A DNA stretch of 64,000 nucleotides from CAWAWP01 sp963841205 (GCA_963841205.1 CAWJCH010000015.1:372001-436000), one strand, 5' to 3'. Counted from the stretch's first letter, positions 26,000-35,808 are shown. Numbers and translations: made by a program. The notes: generated by a model from the sequence alone, not told the origin.

Positions 26000-27031
26000 A
26001 TGGCACTCGTGCGACCGTTGGTAGACCTGGCCGCGCAATCGCTGGAGTCCGCGGGCGGCTTCCCCGCGCGCCGCATGCGGCGCCTGCGCCGGACCGAGAC
26101 CCTGCGGCGCATGGTCCGCGAGACGAGCCTCGCCCCCGCCGACTTCATCTACCCGCTCTTCGTCGCCGAGACGATCGACGAGCCGACGCCGATCCGCTCA
26201 ATGCCCGGCCAGATGCAGTGGCCGCTGCGCTCCCTCGCCGCCCAGGCCCGCGAGATCGCCGCGCTCGGCATCAGCGGCGTGATCCTGTTCGGCATCCCCG
26301 CCGAGAAGGACGAGGTTGGCTCGCAGGCCTACGCCGCCGACGGCATCGTACAGCGCGCGATCCAAGAGATAAAGTCCACCGTGCCGGAGCTGCTCATCGT
26401 CACCGACGTCTGCCTCTGCGAATACACCAGCCACGGCCACTGCGGCCTCGTCCGCGACGGCGAGGTGCAGAACGACGAGACGCTAGAGCTGCTCGCCCTC
26501 GAAGCCCTCAGCCATGTCACCGTCGGCGCCGACATCGTCGCCCCGTCCGACATGATGGATGGCCGCGTCGCCGCCCTCCGCCGCGCGCTCGACGCCGATG
26601 GCTACACCCAGACCCCCATCCTGGCCTACTCCGCCAAGTTTGCCTCCGCCTTCTACGGACCCTTTCGCGAGGCCGCCGACTCCGCCCCGCAGTTCGGCGA
26701 CCGCCGCGCCTACCAGATGGACCCCGCCAACGGGCGCGAGGCGCTGCGCGAGGTCGAGCTGGACCTCCACGAGGGCGCCGACATCCTGATGGTCAAGCCC
26801 GCGCTGCCCTATCTCGACGTGTTGGCGCGCGTCCGCGACCGCTGGGACGCCCCACTCGCCGCCTACAACGTCAGCGGCGAATATGCCATGCTCAAGGCCG
26901 CCGCCAGCAACGGCTGGCTCGACGAGCGTCGCGCCACCCTCGAGCTGCTGACGAGTATCAAGCGTGCGGGCGCCGACATCATCCTGACCTACCACGCCCT
27001 AGAGGCCTCGCGCTGGCTGGCCGAGGACTGA
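26000..27031 (+). CDS. hemB: Porphobilinogen synthase (delta-aminolevulinic acid dehydratase)
   Basis: Protein of 343 aa that condenses two 5-aminolevulinate molecules to porphobilinogen, the second committed step of tetrapyrrole synthesis, in the cytoplasm. The active-site zinc cysteines are Cys138, Cys140 and Cys148 in TDVCLCEYTSHGHCG, so this is the zinc-dependent type. The Schiff-base lysines are Lys213 (LAYSAKFASAFYGPFR) and Lys266 (ILMVKPALPYLD). The length is normal. AAGGGG lies about 8 bases before the ATG. A glycosyltransferase gene follows after 65 bases; no other haem gene is adjacent. Confidence 0.96.
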   Translation: MALVRPLVDLAAQSLESAGGFPARRMRRLRRTETLRRMVRETSLAPADFIYPLFVAETIDEPTPIRSMPGQMQWPLRSLAAQAREIAALGISGVILFGIPAEKDEVGSQAYAADGIVQRAIQEIKSTVPELLIVTDVCLCEYTSHGHCGLVRDGEVQNDETLELLALEALSHVTVGADIVAPSDMMDGRVAALRRALDADGYTQTPILAYSAKFASAFYGPFREAADSAPQFGDRRAYQMDPANGREALREVELDLHEGADILMVKPALPYLDVLARVRDRWDAPLAAYNVSGEYAMLKAAASNGWLDERRATLELLTSIKRAGADIILTYHALEASRWLAED

Positions 27032-27096
27032 CCCGCCGCCGCCGCTGACCAAGCAAGCGAGTGCCGCAGTGAAGGACGCGATCATTCCAGCGCCAG

Positions 27097-28605
27097 ATGC
27101 TCCCTTCGCCGGCGCGAGCCGGGGAGCCCTCACCGGTCCCGGTTGGCTTCGACTGGCTCACCGTCCCCACGGGCGAGTCCGCCGCCCGCCTGACGCTGAT
27201 CGCGCTGGTCATCGCCCTGCAGAACCTCATCGAGCTGCCGCGGCCCATCTTCCGCGACCACCTGGGCAAACCGCTCACCGGCCTGCTGATCTTCGCCGCG
27301 ACGGGGGGCTCGCTCGCCCTCCTGCTGCTCGCCCTGCGCTCGCCGCTACCCCAGTGGCGCTGGCCTCGCCTGCGCTGGCTGCAGATCGCCGCCCTCGTGC
27401 TGACGCTCGCCGCACTGCCGACCGGCGTCGGCCAGGTTGCCAAGATGCTCGCTGCCGGCTTCCAGGCACCCTCCTATCCCAACGACGGCACCACGCTCGA
27501 CCACTACGCCGCGCAGCAGTTCCTCGAAGGCCACGATCCCTACGCCACGGTCGACATCGTCTCCGCGATCCGCCTCTACCACCAGGACCCGACGCACACC
27601 ACGCCGCTCGGTCAAGGCGCCTTCGCGGACCTCTACCCCAACTCCTATCCCACTAAGCAGCAGATCGACTCCGCCTTCGCCGACGCGCCGGCCGGGCATC
27701 CCGACCAGGTCCCCGAGTTCGAGTCGCACGTCAGCTACCCCGCGCTGGCCTTCCTGCCGCTGGTACCGCTCGTCTGGGCGGGCCTCCCCAGCGTCGTGCC
27801 GTTCTTCGTGCTCTGCATGCTCGCCCTCGCCGCACTGGTAATCCTCGCCGCCCCGCCCGCGCTGCGTCCCTGGCTTGCCCTGCTGGCCCTCGCCGACGCC
27901 CCGCTCTTGGATGCCACCGTAGCCGGCGACCTCGACGTCTTCTACATCCTGCTGCTCTTCGTCGCCTGGCGCTGGTGGCGCCGCCCTGTCTTCTCCACCG
28001 TCTTCCTGGGGCTTGCCATCGCCGCCAAGCAGATCGCGTGGTTCTTCGTCCCGTTCTACCTGCTGCTCGTCGCCTATGAATACGGCTGGCGCGAGGCGGG
28101 CAAACGGCTGGCCGGCGCGCTCGGCATCTTCGCCATCATCAACCTCCCGTTCTTCATCGCCGATCCCCACGCCTTCTTTGCCGGCATCCTCGCCCCGCAG
28201 GTCGATCGCATGTTCCCCTCCGGCACCGGCCTCGTCGCTCTCTCCACCCAGGGCCTGCTGCCGCTCGCCCCCTCCGCTGTCTACACCGCGCTCGAAGCCG
28301 CCGGCTACGTCGTGGGCATCGCCTGGTACTGGCGCGTCGGACGCCGCACGATGCCCGAGGCCGGCTTCGTCCTCGCCGTGCTGCCGCTCTTCGTCGCCTG
28401 GCGCAGCCTGACGACCTACTTCTACTTCGTCGCGCTGCCCTCCGTCGCGCTGGTCCTCGCTCGCCTGAGTGCCACAAGCGCCAATCCCGCGCCCCAGCTC
28501 GCCGCGCGACCCTCTTCGGCGCTCCCGGCCTCAGGACTCCTCTCGCGTCGCGCCTCGCTCGCTCTCATGCAGCGCACCCGTGGTGCGCAAGGGCCCAGGC
28601 CCTAG
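27097..28605 (+). CDS. GT-C type membrane glycosyltransferase (GT87-like)
   Basis: Protein of 502 aa with about ten membrane helices. The first extracytoplasmic loop carries DHYAAQQFLEGHDPYATVD, the acidic/GxDPY signature of the DUF2029/GT87 family, which transfers mannose from polyprenyl-phosphate-mannose to lipid or polysaccharide acceptors outside the membrane. Further conserved text is SHVSYPALAFLPLVPL, where the Y-P-A replaces the usual Y-P-P. The acceptor is unknown. It is followed after three bases by a second GT87-like gene and then by a large fusion, so the three probably form one operon for an envelope glycoconjugate. The ATG at 27097 lacks a strong ribosome site. Confidence 0.8.
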   Translation: MLPSPARAGEPSPVPVGFDWLTVPTGESAARLTLIALVIALQNLIELPRPIFRDHLGKPLTGLLIFAATGGSLALLLLALRSPLPQWRWPRLRWLQIAALVLTLAALPTGVGQVAKMLAAGFQAPSYPNDGTTLDHYAAQQFLEGHDPYATVDIVSAIRLYHQDPTHTTPLGQGAFADLYPNSYPTKQQIDSAFADAPAGHPDQVPEFESHVSYPALAFLPLVPLVWAGLPSVVPFFVLCMLALAALVILAAPPALRPWLALLALADAPLLDATVAGDLDVFYILLLFVAWRWWRRPVFSTVFLGLAIAAKQIAWFFVPFYLLLVAYEYGWREAGKRLAGALGIFAIINLPFFIADPHAFFAGILAPQVDRMFPSGTGLVALSTQGLLPLAPSAVYTALEAAGYVVGIAWYWRVGRRTMPEAGFVLAVLPLFVAWRSLTTYFYFVALPSVALVLARLSATSANPAPQLAARPSSALPASGLLSRRASLALMQRTRGAQGPRP

Positions 28606-28608
28606 CCT

Positions 28609-30087
28609 ATGCTGCCAACCTCCTACCTCCAGCGCGCCCGGACGCTCTCAGCCCGGCGCATCGATTCCACCTGGCACGGCCTGATGGACCGGCTCACCGC
28701 GCTGGAGCAACAGCCCGCACTCGCGATGCGTCTCGTCGCGGGCGCCTGGCTCGTCACGCGCGCCGTGCTCTTCGCGGGCATGTTGATCGCCCACAGCTAT
28801 TGCGACCCCGCCTTCTACAAATACGCCGGCCTCTTCGCCGCCGGTCACTGGCCCTACCGCGACGTCCCCGTCGAGTATCCCCCCTTGGCGATGGCCCTGA
28901 TCCTCCTGCCCGCGCTGCCGCTGCTGCCTTTCGCCTCCGTCGCGCCACGCCCCGATGCCGCGTTCGCCGTCAACCCACTCTCGCTGCCGCAGCCCGATCC
29001 GGTGCGCTATGCCGCCTACGGCATCAGCTTCGCCGTCATGATGCTCGCCATCGACCTCCTGACGCTCTGGCTCGTCATGCGCGCGGCCCACCGCCTACTG
29101 CCCAGTGATGCGCTCGGCATCAAGTCAGCATTTCTTTACATCGGTCTCGTTTTCCTTACAGGTGCGCTGCTGCAGAAGTTCGAGTTGGCCGCGGGCGCGC
29201 TCTGCCTCGTCGCCGTGTTGGCCTTGGTGACGGAGCGCCATGCCCTGGCCGGCGCCCTCCTCGGCCTCGCCGCCCTCGTCAAGGGATTCCCCGCTTTGGC
29301 GCTGCCGATCTTCGCGGCTATCGTCATCATCAGCGCGGGCCAGGGCTTCACAGTCGCGGCGTTGAAATTGCAGGCGCTCCCACTGCGCCGACTTCTCGGC
29401 GCCTTCGCACTCGTCGTTGGCGGGGCGACGCTCGCGGTGGCTTTTTGGGCCGGCTTCGGTGCGATATGGCACACCGTGACGTATCATACCGGGAGGGGCA
29501 CGGAGATCGAAAGCATCTACGGCAACGTCCTCTTGCTTATCTCTTGGCTGCCGGGGCTGCGCGCGACGACGTCCTTCAGCGGCGAAGATCTCTCGCGCGT
29601 CGTCATCTCGCCGCTCAACGGCGAGATGGGTGTGCTGGCGGCCTTGGCGCTGCTCGTCGGCGTCGCGCTGGCGTACTTCGCCACCTGGAGGGCACTGCGA
29701 CGCGCCGGTGACGGGCGAGCCGTCGCCGGCGACCTGCGGCAGCTTGCCGTGATCGCCACGCTCGCCACGCTGCTGGCTTTCGAGGTGACGTTCCGTGCGC
29801 TGCCGGCGCACTACCTGCTCGACGCGGTACCGCTCGCCGTGCTCGTCCGTCTGCCAGATCGGCGATGGGCGCGCTGGTGGGTCGTCGCGCTGGTGGGCAT
29901 CACGCTCGTCAGCCAGGTCATCATCTCGACGTGGCACGATCTGGCTATCTTGTTGCTGCCCTGGTCGGTGATCTTGCTGACCATCCGGAGCGCGTGCTGG
30001 GTGCTGGCGGCTGTGGCGCTGGTGATGAGCCTATGGCGCTGGCCGAGGAGTGCGCAGTCCGGGCGCTCCCCACAGCCCGCCGATTGA
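28609..30087 (+). CDS. GT-C type membrane glycosyltransferase (GT87-like)
   Basis: Protein of 492 aa with about eleven membrane helices. The first loop has DPAFYKYAGLFAAGHWPYRD followed by VPVEYPPLAMALILL, the standard GT87 signature (Y-x-x-G, P-Y-R-D, E-Y-P-P). A KGFPALALPIF motif lies near the middle. It should use a polyprenyl-phosphate-linked sugar donor on the outer face of the membrane. Only three bases separate it from the preceding glycosyltransferase and nine from the following one, so the three are almost certainly one transcript. Confidence 0.85.
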   Translation: MLPTSYLQRARTLSARRIDSTWHGLMDRLTALEQQPALAMRLVAGAWLVTRAVLFAGMLIAHSYCDPAFYKYAGLFAAGHWPYRDVPVEYPPLAMALILLPALPLLPFASVAPRPDAAFAVNPLSLPQPDPVRYAAYGISFAVMMLAIDLLTLWLVMRAAHRLLPSDALGIKSAFLYIGLVFLTGALLQKFELAAGALCLVAVLALVTERHALAGALLGLAALVKGFPALALPIFAAIVIISAGQGFTVAALKLQALPLRRLLGAFALVVGGATLAVAFWAGFGAIWHTVTYHTGRGTEIESIYGNVLLLISWLPGLRATTSFSGEDLSRVVISPLNGEMGVLAALALLVGVALAYFATWRALRRAGDGRAVAGDLRQLAVIATLATLLAFEVTFRALPAHYLLDAVPLAVLVRLPDRRWARWWVVALVGITLVSQVIISTWHDLAILLLPWSVILLTIRSACWVLAAVALVMSLWRWPRSAQSGRSPQPAD

Positions 30088-30099
30088 GGAGTTTCGGTG

Positions 30100-33000
30100 A
30101 TGGCGACGAAGCGAGGCGCGAGCGCGACGCGGCAGCGGGACGATCCCGCCGTCGCGTCGCAGCCGACCGCCCTACCCGTCATCCCGCGCATCCCCGGCTT
30201 CAGCCCGCGGGCTGAAGATCGCTTCGCCGTCATCCTGCGCCGCATCCCGCCGACGCGCCTGCTCATCGCTTCGGCCGCCATCTCGGGGTTGATCTACCTC
30301 GGGTTCACCCTCGCCTTCCCCATCACCACCTGGTGGAACCATCCGCACACCGCCGATAGCGCCGACGCCATCAACGACCTCGGTCGCATCACCGCCTACA
30401 GCCCCTTCGCCGCCGTGGCCTTCGTCCTCGCTATCGTCGCGCTCTTCGCCTGCCAATTCTTCGCCTACGTCGCCACCTCCACCAGCGCCGAGGGCCCCGC
30501 GAACGCGCCGGGCGCGCGGCTGCGCGAGCGTCTCGTACTCTTTGTGCCGCTGGCCTTCGGCGCCGTGTTGATCTGGATGCAGCCCGTCACCACCACCGAT
30601 CTGTACGGCTACATCGCCCGTGGCTACCTCTACGCGCAGCTGCACCTGAACCCGATGACGCACATCGCCTCGGATCTGCCCGGCGGCCTCAGCGTCGATC
30701 GTCCGCCTTCGCCATACGGCCCGGCTTGGCTCCTCGTGACGTGGCTCTTCTCGCGGATCAGCGGCGAAGACCTGCTGCTCAACATGCTCCTATTCAAGGT
30801 CGTCGGGTTCCTCTCCGTGGCCAGCGCGATCTGGCTGGTGGACTACCTGGCGCGCAAGCTGTATCCCGCGCGCCGGCTGCGCATACTCGTGCTCTTCGGC
30901 TGGAGCCCTTTGCTGCTTTTCGAGGCGGTGGGCAACGGCCACAACGACATCGTCATGATGGTCTGCGTGCTGGCGGCCTTCGTGCTGATGTATCGCGGTT
31001 ACGCGCGGACCGCCTTCGCCCTCTTCCTCGTCGGAGCGCTCATCAAGTACGTCTCCATCGTCTTCCTGCCGCTCTGGCTCGTCTATGAGCTGCGACAGTA
31101 CGCGCTCGCCGAGACCGCGGGCGCGGCCTCTTCCCGGCCATTCGCGCGGCGTGTCTCCACCTCGCGCGCGCTGAACTCCGCCCGCCGTCTGATGGACACC
31201 GCCGCGACGACCATCCGCGAGGTCGATCTCCGCGCCGCGACTTGGCTGATCGCCCAATGCAGCGTGATCGGCATCGCACTGATCGCACTTTGCTACGCGC
31301 CGTTCTGGGCCGGCATCCAGACCTTCACAGGGTTGGGACAGCAGATTCGCCCGCAGTACTACAACAGTTCGATAGTCGGCTTCATCGCCGCGCCGCTGGA
31401 GCAGTTGGTCTCGACAAACAAACAAGCCGCGCTCGACAAAACGATCCGACTGCTTTGTTATGCGGCATTCGCCTGCTACACGCTGATCCAAATCCAGCGT
31501 CTTTGGCGCCGCGGGGCCGACGTGACGATGCGCGACGTCATCACCGCCGCGGCGAAAATCACCTTCGCGACGCTCCTCATCATCACATTCTGGTTCCAGC
31601 CCTGGTACGTGATCTGGCTGCTACCGCTCGCCGCCCTCGCAGCCGAGCCGTTCGTCCGCCGCCAGGGCATGTTCTTCGCCCTCGGCGCGCTGATGACCTA
31701 CGCGGTCAGCAACTTCCTCTTCGTGCAAGACAACGACTTCGCACGCGGGCTCTTCGTCCAGTTCTTCGAGATCATCGTCGCCTTCGGCCCGCTGCTCCTG
31801 ATCCGCGCCATGCCAGAGGAGCATGGCTGGAGCGCCATCGCGCGCGAGTATCTCCGCTCGGCGACGCAGTGGCTGAATAGTCGTCCCGTCTTCTGGGACC
31901 GCGTGATGCTGGCGCTCGTCATGCTGGTCGCCGCACTGTTGCGCCTTGTGCGGCTCGACAGCAACCTCTTCACCACCATCCCCCGCGACACCTCCACCAC
32001 CAACATCCTCAAGCAGTTTGGCGGCGACCTACGCCTGCTCCTTTCGGACCCCCAAGGCCTCAGCAGTCCATTCGCGGCGCTGCAGAACCTCCTCATCGGC
32101 ATCTTCGGCGACACGCCCTTCGCCGCGCTGCTGCCCTCCGCCATCATCGGCTCGCTGACGGTCCTCGCCATCTACCTGCTCACCCTCGAAATCCTGCGGC
32201 ACGGATCGATGGCTGGTAGGCACACCATCGCATTGCTTGCCGCGCTGCTCGTGGCGACCTCCGCCTGGCACGTCTCGCTCAGCCGGTCGGGCACGGAGGT
32301 CGTGTCGTTGCCGTTGCTCATGTGCCTCGCGCTGTACTGGCTCCTCAGGTCGCTCCGGGTCAGCCCGCAACTGCGCGCGACGTCTGTGACAGATTCATCG
32401 GGTACCTCCGCCGCCCCGGCCTTCAGCGGCTACAGACCGGTGTTCAGGCGCTTTAACCTCTGGCCGCGCGGCGGCATAGTGGGCCTGCGAGGCGACCAGT
32501 TCGCCGAGGTCGTCGGTGCGGGTATCTGCACGGGCCTGGCCTGCGATCTGGCGCCGGGGCTCTGGCTCGTACCCCTAACGATCGTCGCGTTCCTATTGCT
32601 CTGGCTCTGGCGCCGGCCGGCGGGATTGAACGTGACGTGGCCCGCCGTGGCCGTGCTGACGGTCGCGGCTGTCCTCTCTGGTGCGCCTGCGCTCTGGCAC
32701 TTCGCCAGCCGGTTCATTGGCTTCCCGGAGGGTGCCGCCTTCCTCGCACAGACCAGCATCGCCGCACGTCCGGGACCGACGCTCATCTCGATCGTCTTCT
32801 GGCAGCAAGTGCTCCGCAACATCGGCGCGACGGTCAATCTGCTCCTCTCGCAAGACTTCAGCGCGGGCTATCCCTCCACCGGCGGTGCAGCCATCATCCC
32901 GGCGCTGTTGCTACCGTTCGCAATCGTCGGCCTCTACACCATCGTCCGCTGGCGAGGCTACGTCTCACTGGCGATACTCGCCCTCATCGCCCTGCCGCTG

Positions 33001-33399
33001 ATTGCCAGCGTCGCCGTCGGCACCTCGACCAGCGTGATCGACGCGGCGAGCGTCTTGCCGGCGCTCTGCATCGTTCCGGCCATCGGCATCTACACCTGTG
33101 GCGAATGGGTAGGCAACGCACTGATCGTGCTCGACCGCACCAACGGCACCCGAGTCTTCTCCACGCCCGAGCACATCGGGCGCATCGTCCTGTTGATATT
33201 CCTGCTGGCCAGCACGGTGCGCACGTTCTTCTGGTACTTCGAGGCAACGCTGCCGACGCCGACGCAGCAGTGGACGCCGAGCATGACGCCGAGCCACGTG
33301 GCGCTTCTCGCACCCGCCCAACTGGCGTCGCCCTCACGGCAGATCGTGATACAAGGACTTTCAGCGACCGAGGGCACGACCTTCTGGCGAGCGGATTGA
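30100..33399 (+). CDS. Large two-part membrane glycosyltransferase (MptB-like plus GT39-like)
   Basis: Protein of 1099 aa. The first half (to about residue 580) resembles MptB/GT87-type mannosyltransferases: TTTDLYGYIARGYLYAQLHL, then SPYGPAWLLVTWLF, then FGWSPLLLFEAVGNGHNDIV. The second half (about 600-1099) is a GT39/PMT_2-like module: LVRLDSNLFTTIPRDTSTTN replaces the usual D-E-x-x-Y loop, followed by FAALLPSAIIGSLTVLAIYL and ATSAWHVSLSRSGTEVVSLP. About 20-24 helices are predicted. GAGGAG nine bases before the ATG at 30100 favours that start over the GTG at 30097. A CTTCAGCCCGCGGGCTGAAG palindrome lies in codons 33-39. The fusion suggests two sequential transfers or donor/acceptor coupling; the substrate is unknown. 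Confidence 0.78.
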   Translation: MATKRGASATRQRDDPAVASQPTALPVIPRIPGFSPRAEDRFAVILRRIPPTRLLIASAAISGLIYLGFTLAFPITTWWNHPHTADSADAINDLGRITAYSPFAAVAFVLAIVALFACQFFAYVATSTSAEGPANAPGARLRERLVLFVPLAFGAVLIWMQPVTTTDLYGYIARGYLYAQLHLNPMTHIASDLPGGLSVDRPPSPYGPAWLLVTWLFSRISGEDLLLNMLLFKVVGFLSVASAIWLVDYLARKLYPARRLRILVLFGWSPLLLFEAVGNGHNDIVMMVCVLAAFVLMYRGYARTAFALFLVGALIKYVSIVFLPLWLVYELRQYALAETAGAASSRPFARRVSTSRALNSARRLMDTAATTIREVDLRAATWLIAQCSVIGIALIALCYAPFWAGIQTFTGLGQQIRPQYYNSSIVGFIAAPLEQLVSTNKQAALDKTIRLLCYAAFACYTLIQIQRLWRRGADVTMRDVITAAAKITFATLLIITFWFQPWYVIWLLPLAALAAEPFVRRQGMFFALGALMTYAVSNFLFVQDNDFARGLFVQFFEIIVAFGPLLLIRAMPEEHGWSAIAREYLRSATQWLNSRPVFWDRVMLALVMLVAALLRLVRLDSNLFTTIPRDTSTTNILKQFGGDLRLLLSDPQGLSSPFAALQNLLIGIFGDTPFAALLPSAIIGSLTVLAIYLLTLEILRHGSMAGRHTIALLAALLVATSAWHVSLSRSGTEVVSLPLLMCLALYWLLRSLRVSPQLRATSVTDSSGTSAAPAFSGYRPVFRRFNLWPRGGIVGLRGDQFAEVVGAGICTGLACDLAPGLWLVPLTIVAFLLLWLWRRPAGLNVTWPAVAVLTVAAVLSGAPALWHFASRFIGFPEGAAFLAQTSIAARPGPTLISIVFWQQVLRNIGATVNLLLSQDFSAGYPSTGGAAIIPALLLPFAIVGLYTIVRWRGYVSLAILALIALPLIASVAVGTSTSVIDAASVLPALCIVPAIGIYTCGEWVGNALIVLDRTNGTRVFSTPEHIGRIVLLIFLLASTVRTFFWYFEATLPTPTQQWTPSMTPSHVALLAPAQLASPSRQIVIQGLSATEGTTFWRAD
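30198..30217. repeat. 20-bp perfect palindrome inside a coding region
   Basis: CTTCAGCCCGCGGGCTGAAG is a perfect palindrome made of two inverted CTTCAGCCC arms. It lies in-frame within the disordered N terminus of the large glycosyltransferase and looks like an inserted REP-type unit. Confidence 0.7.
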
Positions 33400-33488
33400 A
33401 GGAACCCACGCATCTCGTGTTGTATCAATGACGGCCTTATCATGGTCCGTCTCTGATCGTTCAACGCGCACCCGATGAGGAGTACTCG

Positions 33489-34208
33489 ATGTCGTCACCG
33501 TCCGCAGAGGAGAAGCAGCGCGCCGCAGAGATCCTGCTGGAGCTGAAGCGACTCTATCCCGATGCCCGTTGCGCGCTCAACTTCACCTCGGCGCTAGAGC
33601 TGCTGGTTGCCACCATCCTCGCCGCGCAGTGCACCGATGAGCGCGTCAACCAGGTGACGACCACCCTCTTCAAGAAATACCCCACCGCGGCGGCCTACGC
33701 GAGCTCCGCGCAGGAGGAGTTGGAGCAGGACGTCAAGTCGACCGGCTTCTATCGCAATAAGGCCAAGAACGTGCGAGCGATGGCGCAGGTGTTGGTTGAT
33801 CGATATGGTGGCGAGGTGCCGCGCACGATGGACGAGCTGACGGCGCTGCCCGGCGTCGCGCGCAAAACGGCGAACGTCGTCCTTGGCAACGCCTACAACA
33901 TCGTCGTGGGCATCGCCGTCGATACGCACATGCTTCGTCTCGCGCGCCGCTTCGGCTGGACCACGAGCGAGGACCCCGTGCAGGTCGAGCGCGACGTCAT
34001 GCTCCTTTTCCCGCAGGATGAATGGGTACATCTCTCGCACCTGATCCAGTATCATGGGCGCGCCGTCTGCCGCGCGCCGAAACCACTCTGCGAGTCCTGC
34101 ACGCTCGTGCCGCTCTGTCCGACGGGTCAAGAGCGCCTGGCCGCAGGTGGCGCGCCCGCGCCCGTTGCGACGAAGAAGGTGGCGGGCCGCGCGCGGGCCG
34201 CCAAGTGA
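33489..34208 (+). CDS. nth: Endonuclease III (DNA glycosylase/AP lyase)
   Basis: Protein of 239 aa that removes oxidised pyrimidines and nicks the abasic site in base excision repair. The helix-hairpin-helix LPGVARKTANVVLGNA carries catalytic Lys126, and the catalytic Asp is Asp145 in VDTHMLRLARRFG. The [4Fe-4S] ligands follow exact family spacing: Cys194, Cys201, Cys204 and Cys210 (C-x6-C-x2-C-x5-C). A short Ala/Lys-rich tail extends past the cluster. GAGGAG lies six bases before the ATG. It is embedded between glycosyltransferase genes with no functional link evident. Confidence 0.96.
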   Translation: MSSPSAEEKQRAAEILLELKRLYPDARCALNFTSALELLVATILAAQCTDERVNQVTTTLFKKYPTAAAYASSAQEELEQDVKSTGFYRNKAKNVRAMAQVLVDRYGGEVPRTMDELTALPGVARKTANVVLGNAYNIVVGIAVDTHMLRLARRFGWTTSEDPVQVERDVMLLFPQDEWVHLSHLIQYHGRAVCRAPKPLCESCTLVPLCPTGQERLAAGGAPAPVATKKVAGRARAAK

Positions 34209-34272
34209 GGATCGCGTCGTCCGCGCTCGGCAGGAAGTTGCGGTGCATGCCGCGAGGGGATGAGGTGACCGC

Positions 34273-35808
34273 GTGGGCATCGAGCTTCGGGCGCGACTCT
34301 CGGCGCTGCGCCGTCGCGCGGTGAGCATGCGCGGCACCCCCACGGCGAGACCTGCGCGCGGCGAAGGCTTCCTGGTGGCGATGGTCCTCGCAGCCGCGGC
34401 CTACTTCGTCCCGCGCGGGATCTCGTGGAACGCCGATACCCACATGTTCCTCACCGCCAGCATCGTCGATCGCGGCTCGCTGAACATCGATCCCTTCGCC
34501 CAGCTCACCGGGGATCTTGCCTTGGCAAACGGCCACTTCTTCGCCGACAAGGCTCCTGGGCTCTCGCTCATCGCGGTGCCTTTCTATCTGCTGATCAAGT
34601 TCACCCTGCTCGGTGGGCACCCGCTCACCAGCCTCTACGCCGTCCCCGATCCGCAGCGGATCGACTTCCTCGTGCGCTACCTGCTGGCGCTGACCTACGC
34701 CGGCGTGCCGACCACGGCGGTCACGGTGATGCTCTACCGCTTCCTGCCTCGCTTGGGCCTCAGCACGCTCTGGAGCGCAGCAGTTGCCCTTGCCTATGGA
34801 CTCGCCACGCCCGCTCGCGCCTTCGCCGACCAATTCTTCAGCCATCAACTAGTGGCCGCGCTGCTATTCGGCGCGTTCCTGCTGCTATATCGGGCGCGCC
34901 ACACCGGCGTATCCACCACGTACGCGCTCTTCGCGGGGCTTTTGCTGGGCTGGTCGATCATCTCGGAGTATCCGACGGCCCTGATCGCCTTGGCCCTCGG
35001 CGTCTTCGCGCTGACCAGCCCGAACGGCGGCAGGCGGCTCGCGATGCTCGTCGCCGCCGGAGCCGCGCCCGCCCTTTTGATCGGCGCGCTCTACAACACG
35101 TTGGCCTTCGGCGGCCCGCTCAACACCGGCTACAGCCACCTGGCGGGCCCGGAGGTCTTCCGCACCGGCCAGGGCCAGGGCCTCCTTGGCGTCACCGTGC
35201 CGCACCTCGACGCGCTCTGGCAAACCACCTTTGGCCCCTATCGCGGCATCTTCCTGCTCTCGCCGGTGCTGCTGCTGGCCGTACCGGGCTTCGTCGCACT
35301 CCGGCGCCGCGCGGCGTGGCGGGCCGAATCGCGGCTCTGGCTTGCCATCGTGGCCGTCTATGCGCTCTTCACGCTCTCTTATTTCGCCTGGGACGGCGGT
35401 TATAGCCTGGGTCCGCGCGACTTCCTGCCTGCGCTGCCGTTCCTGATGCTGCCCATCGGGGCGCTCCTAACAGCGGGACGCGATCCGCGTTGGCGCTTCG
35501 CTTTCGCCGCACTAGCAACCTGCTCGGCACTGATCGTCAATCTGGCGACGGCTGTAGGACCACTCTTTTCGCCCGCATTTGATTCGCCGCTGACACAATG
35601 GGTGTGGCCGCGACTGCTCGCCGGCCAGCTCGACAACAACTGGGGCATGGTCTTCGGCCTTCCCGGCATCCTCCAACTGCTGCCGCTCTGCCTGATCCTC
35701 GGCGGCATCGCCGTGCTCTATTGGCGGCGGGTAGGCAAGCATGCTACACTTGCCGCCACCGGGCGTGAGCCGGTGGCTGAGGGATCGGTGGCAGCGGCGA
35801 GACACTAA
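34273..35808 (+). CDS. GT-C fold membrane protein (putative glycosyltransferase)
   Basis: Protein of about 511 aa with about eleven helices. The first outside loop reads SWNADTHMFLTASIVDRGSL, then ANGHFFADKAPGLSLIAVPF, a layout seen in GT-C enzymes of Actinobacteria and Chloroflexota where Asp residues in this loop are catalytic. Later blocks include FADQFFSHQLVAALLFGAFL and SYFAWDGGYSLGPRDFLPAL. It probably transfers a sugar from a polyprenyl-phosphate donor; target unknown. The GTG at 34273 has GAGGTGA upstream and is preferred; an ATG at 34327 is the alternative. Confidence 0.75.
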   Translation: MGIELRARLSALRRRAVSMRGTPTARPARGEGFLVAMVLAAAAYFVPRGISWNADTHMFLTASIVDRGSLNIDPFAQLTGDLALANGHFFADKAPGLSLIAVPFYLLIKFTLLGGHPLTSLYAVPDPQRIDFLVRYLLALTYAGVPTTAVTVMLYRFLPRLGLSTLWSAAVALAYGLATPARAFADQFFSHQLVAALLFGAFLLLYRARHTGVSTTYALFAGLLLGWSIISEYPTALIALALGVFALTSPNGGRRLAMLVAAGAAPALLIGALYNTLAFGGPLNTGYSHLAGPEVFRTGQGQGLLGVTVPHLDALWQTTFGPYRGIFLLSPVLLLAVPGFVALRRRAAWRAESRLWLAIVAVYALFTLSYFAWDGGYSLGPRDFLPALPFLMLPIGALLTAGRDPRWRFAFAALATCSALIVNLATAVGPLFSPAFDSPLTQWVWPRLLAGQLDNNWGMVFGLPGILQLLPLCLILGGIAVLYWRRVGKHATLAATGREPVAEGSVAAARH

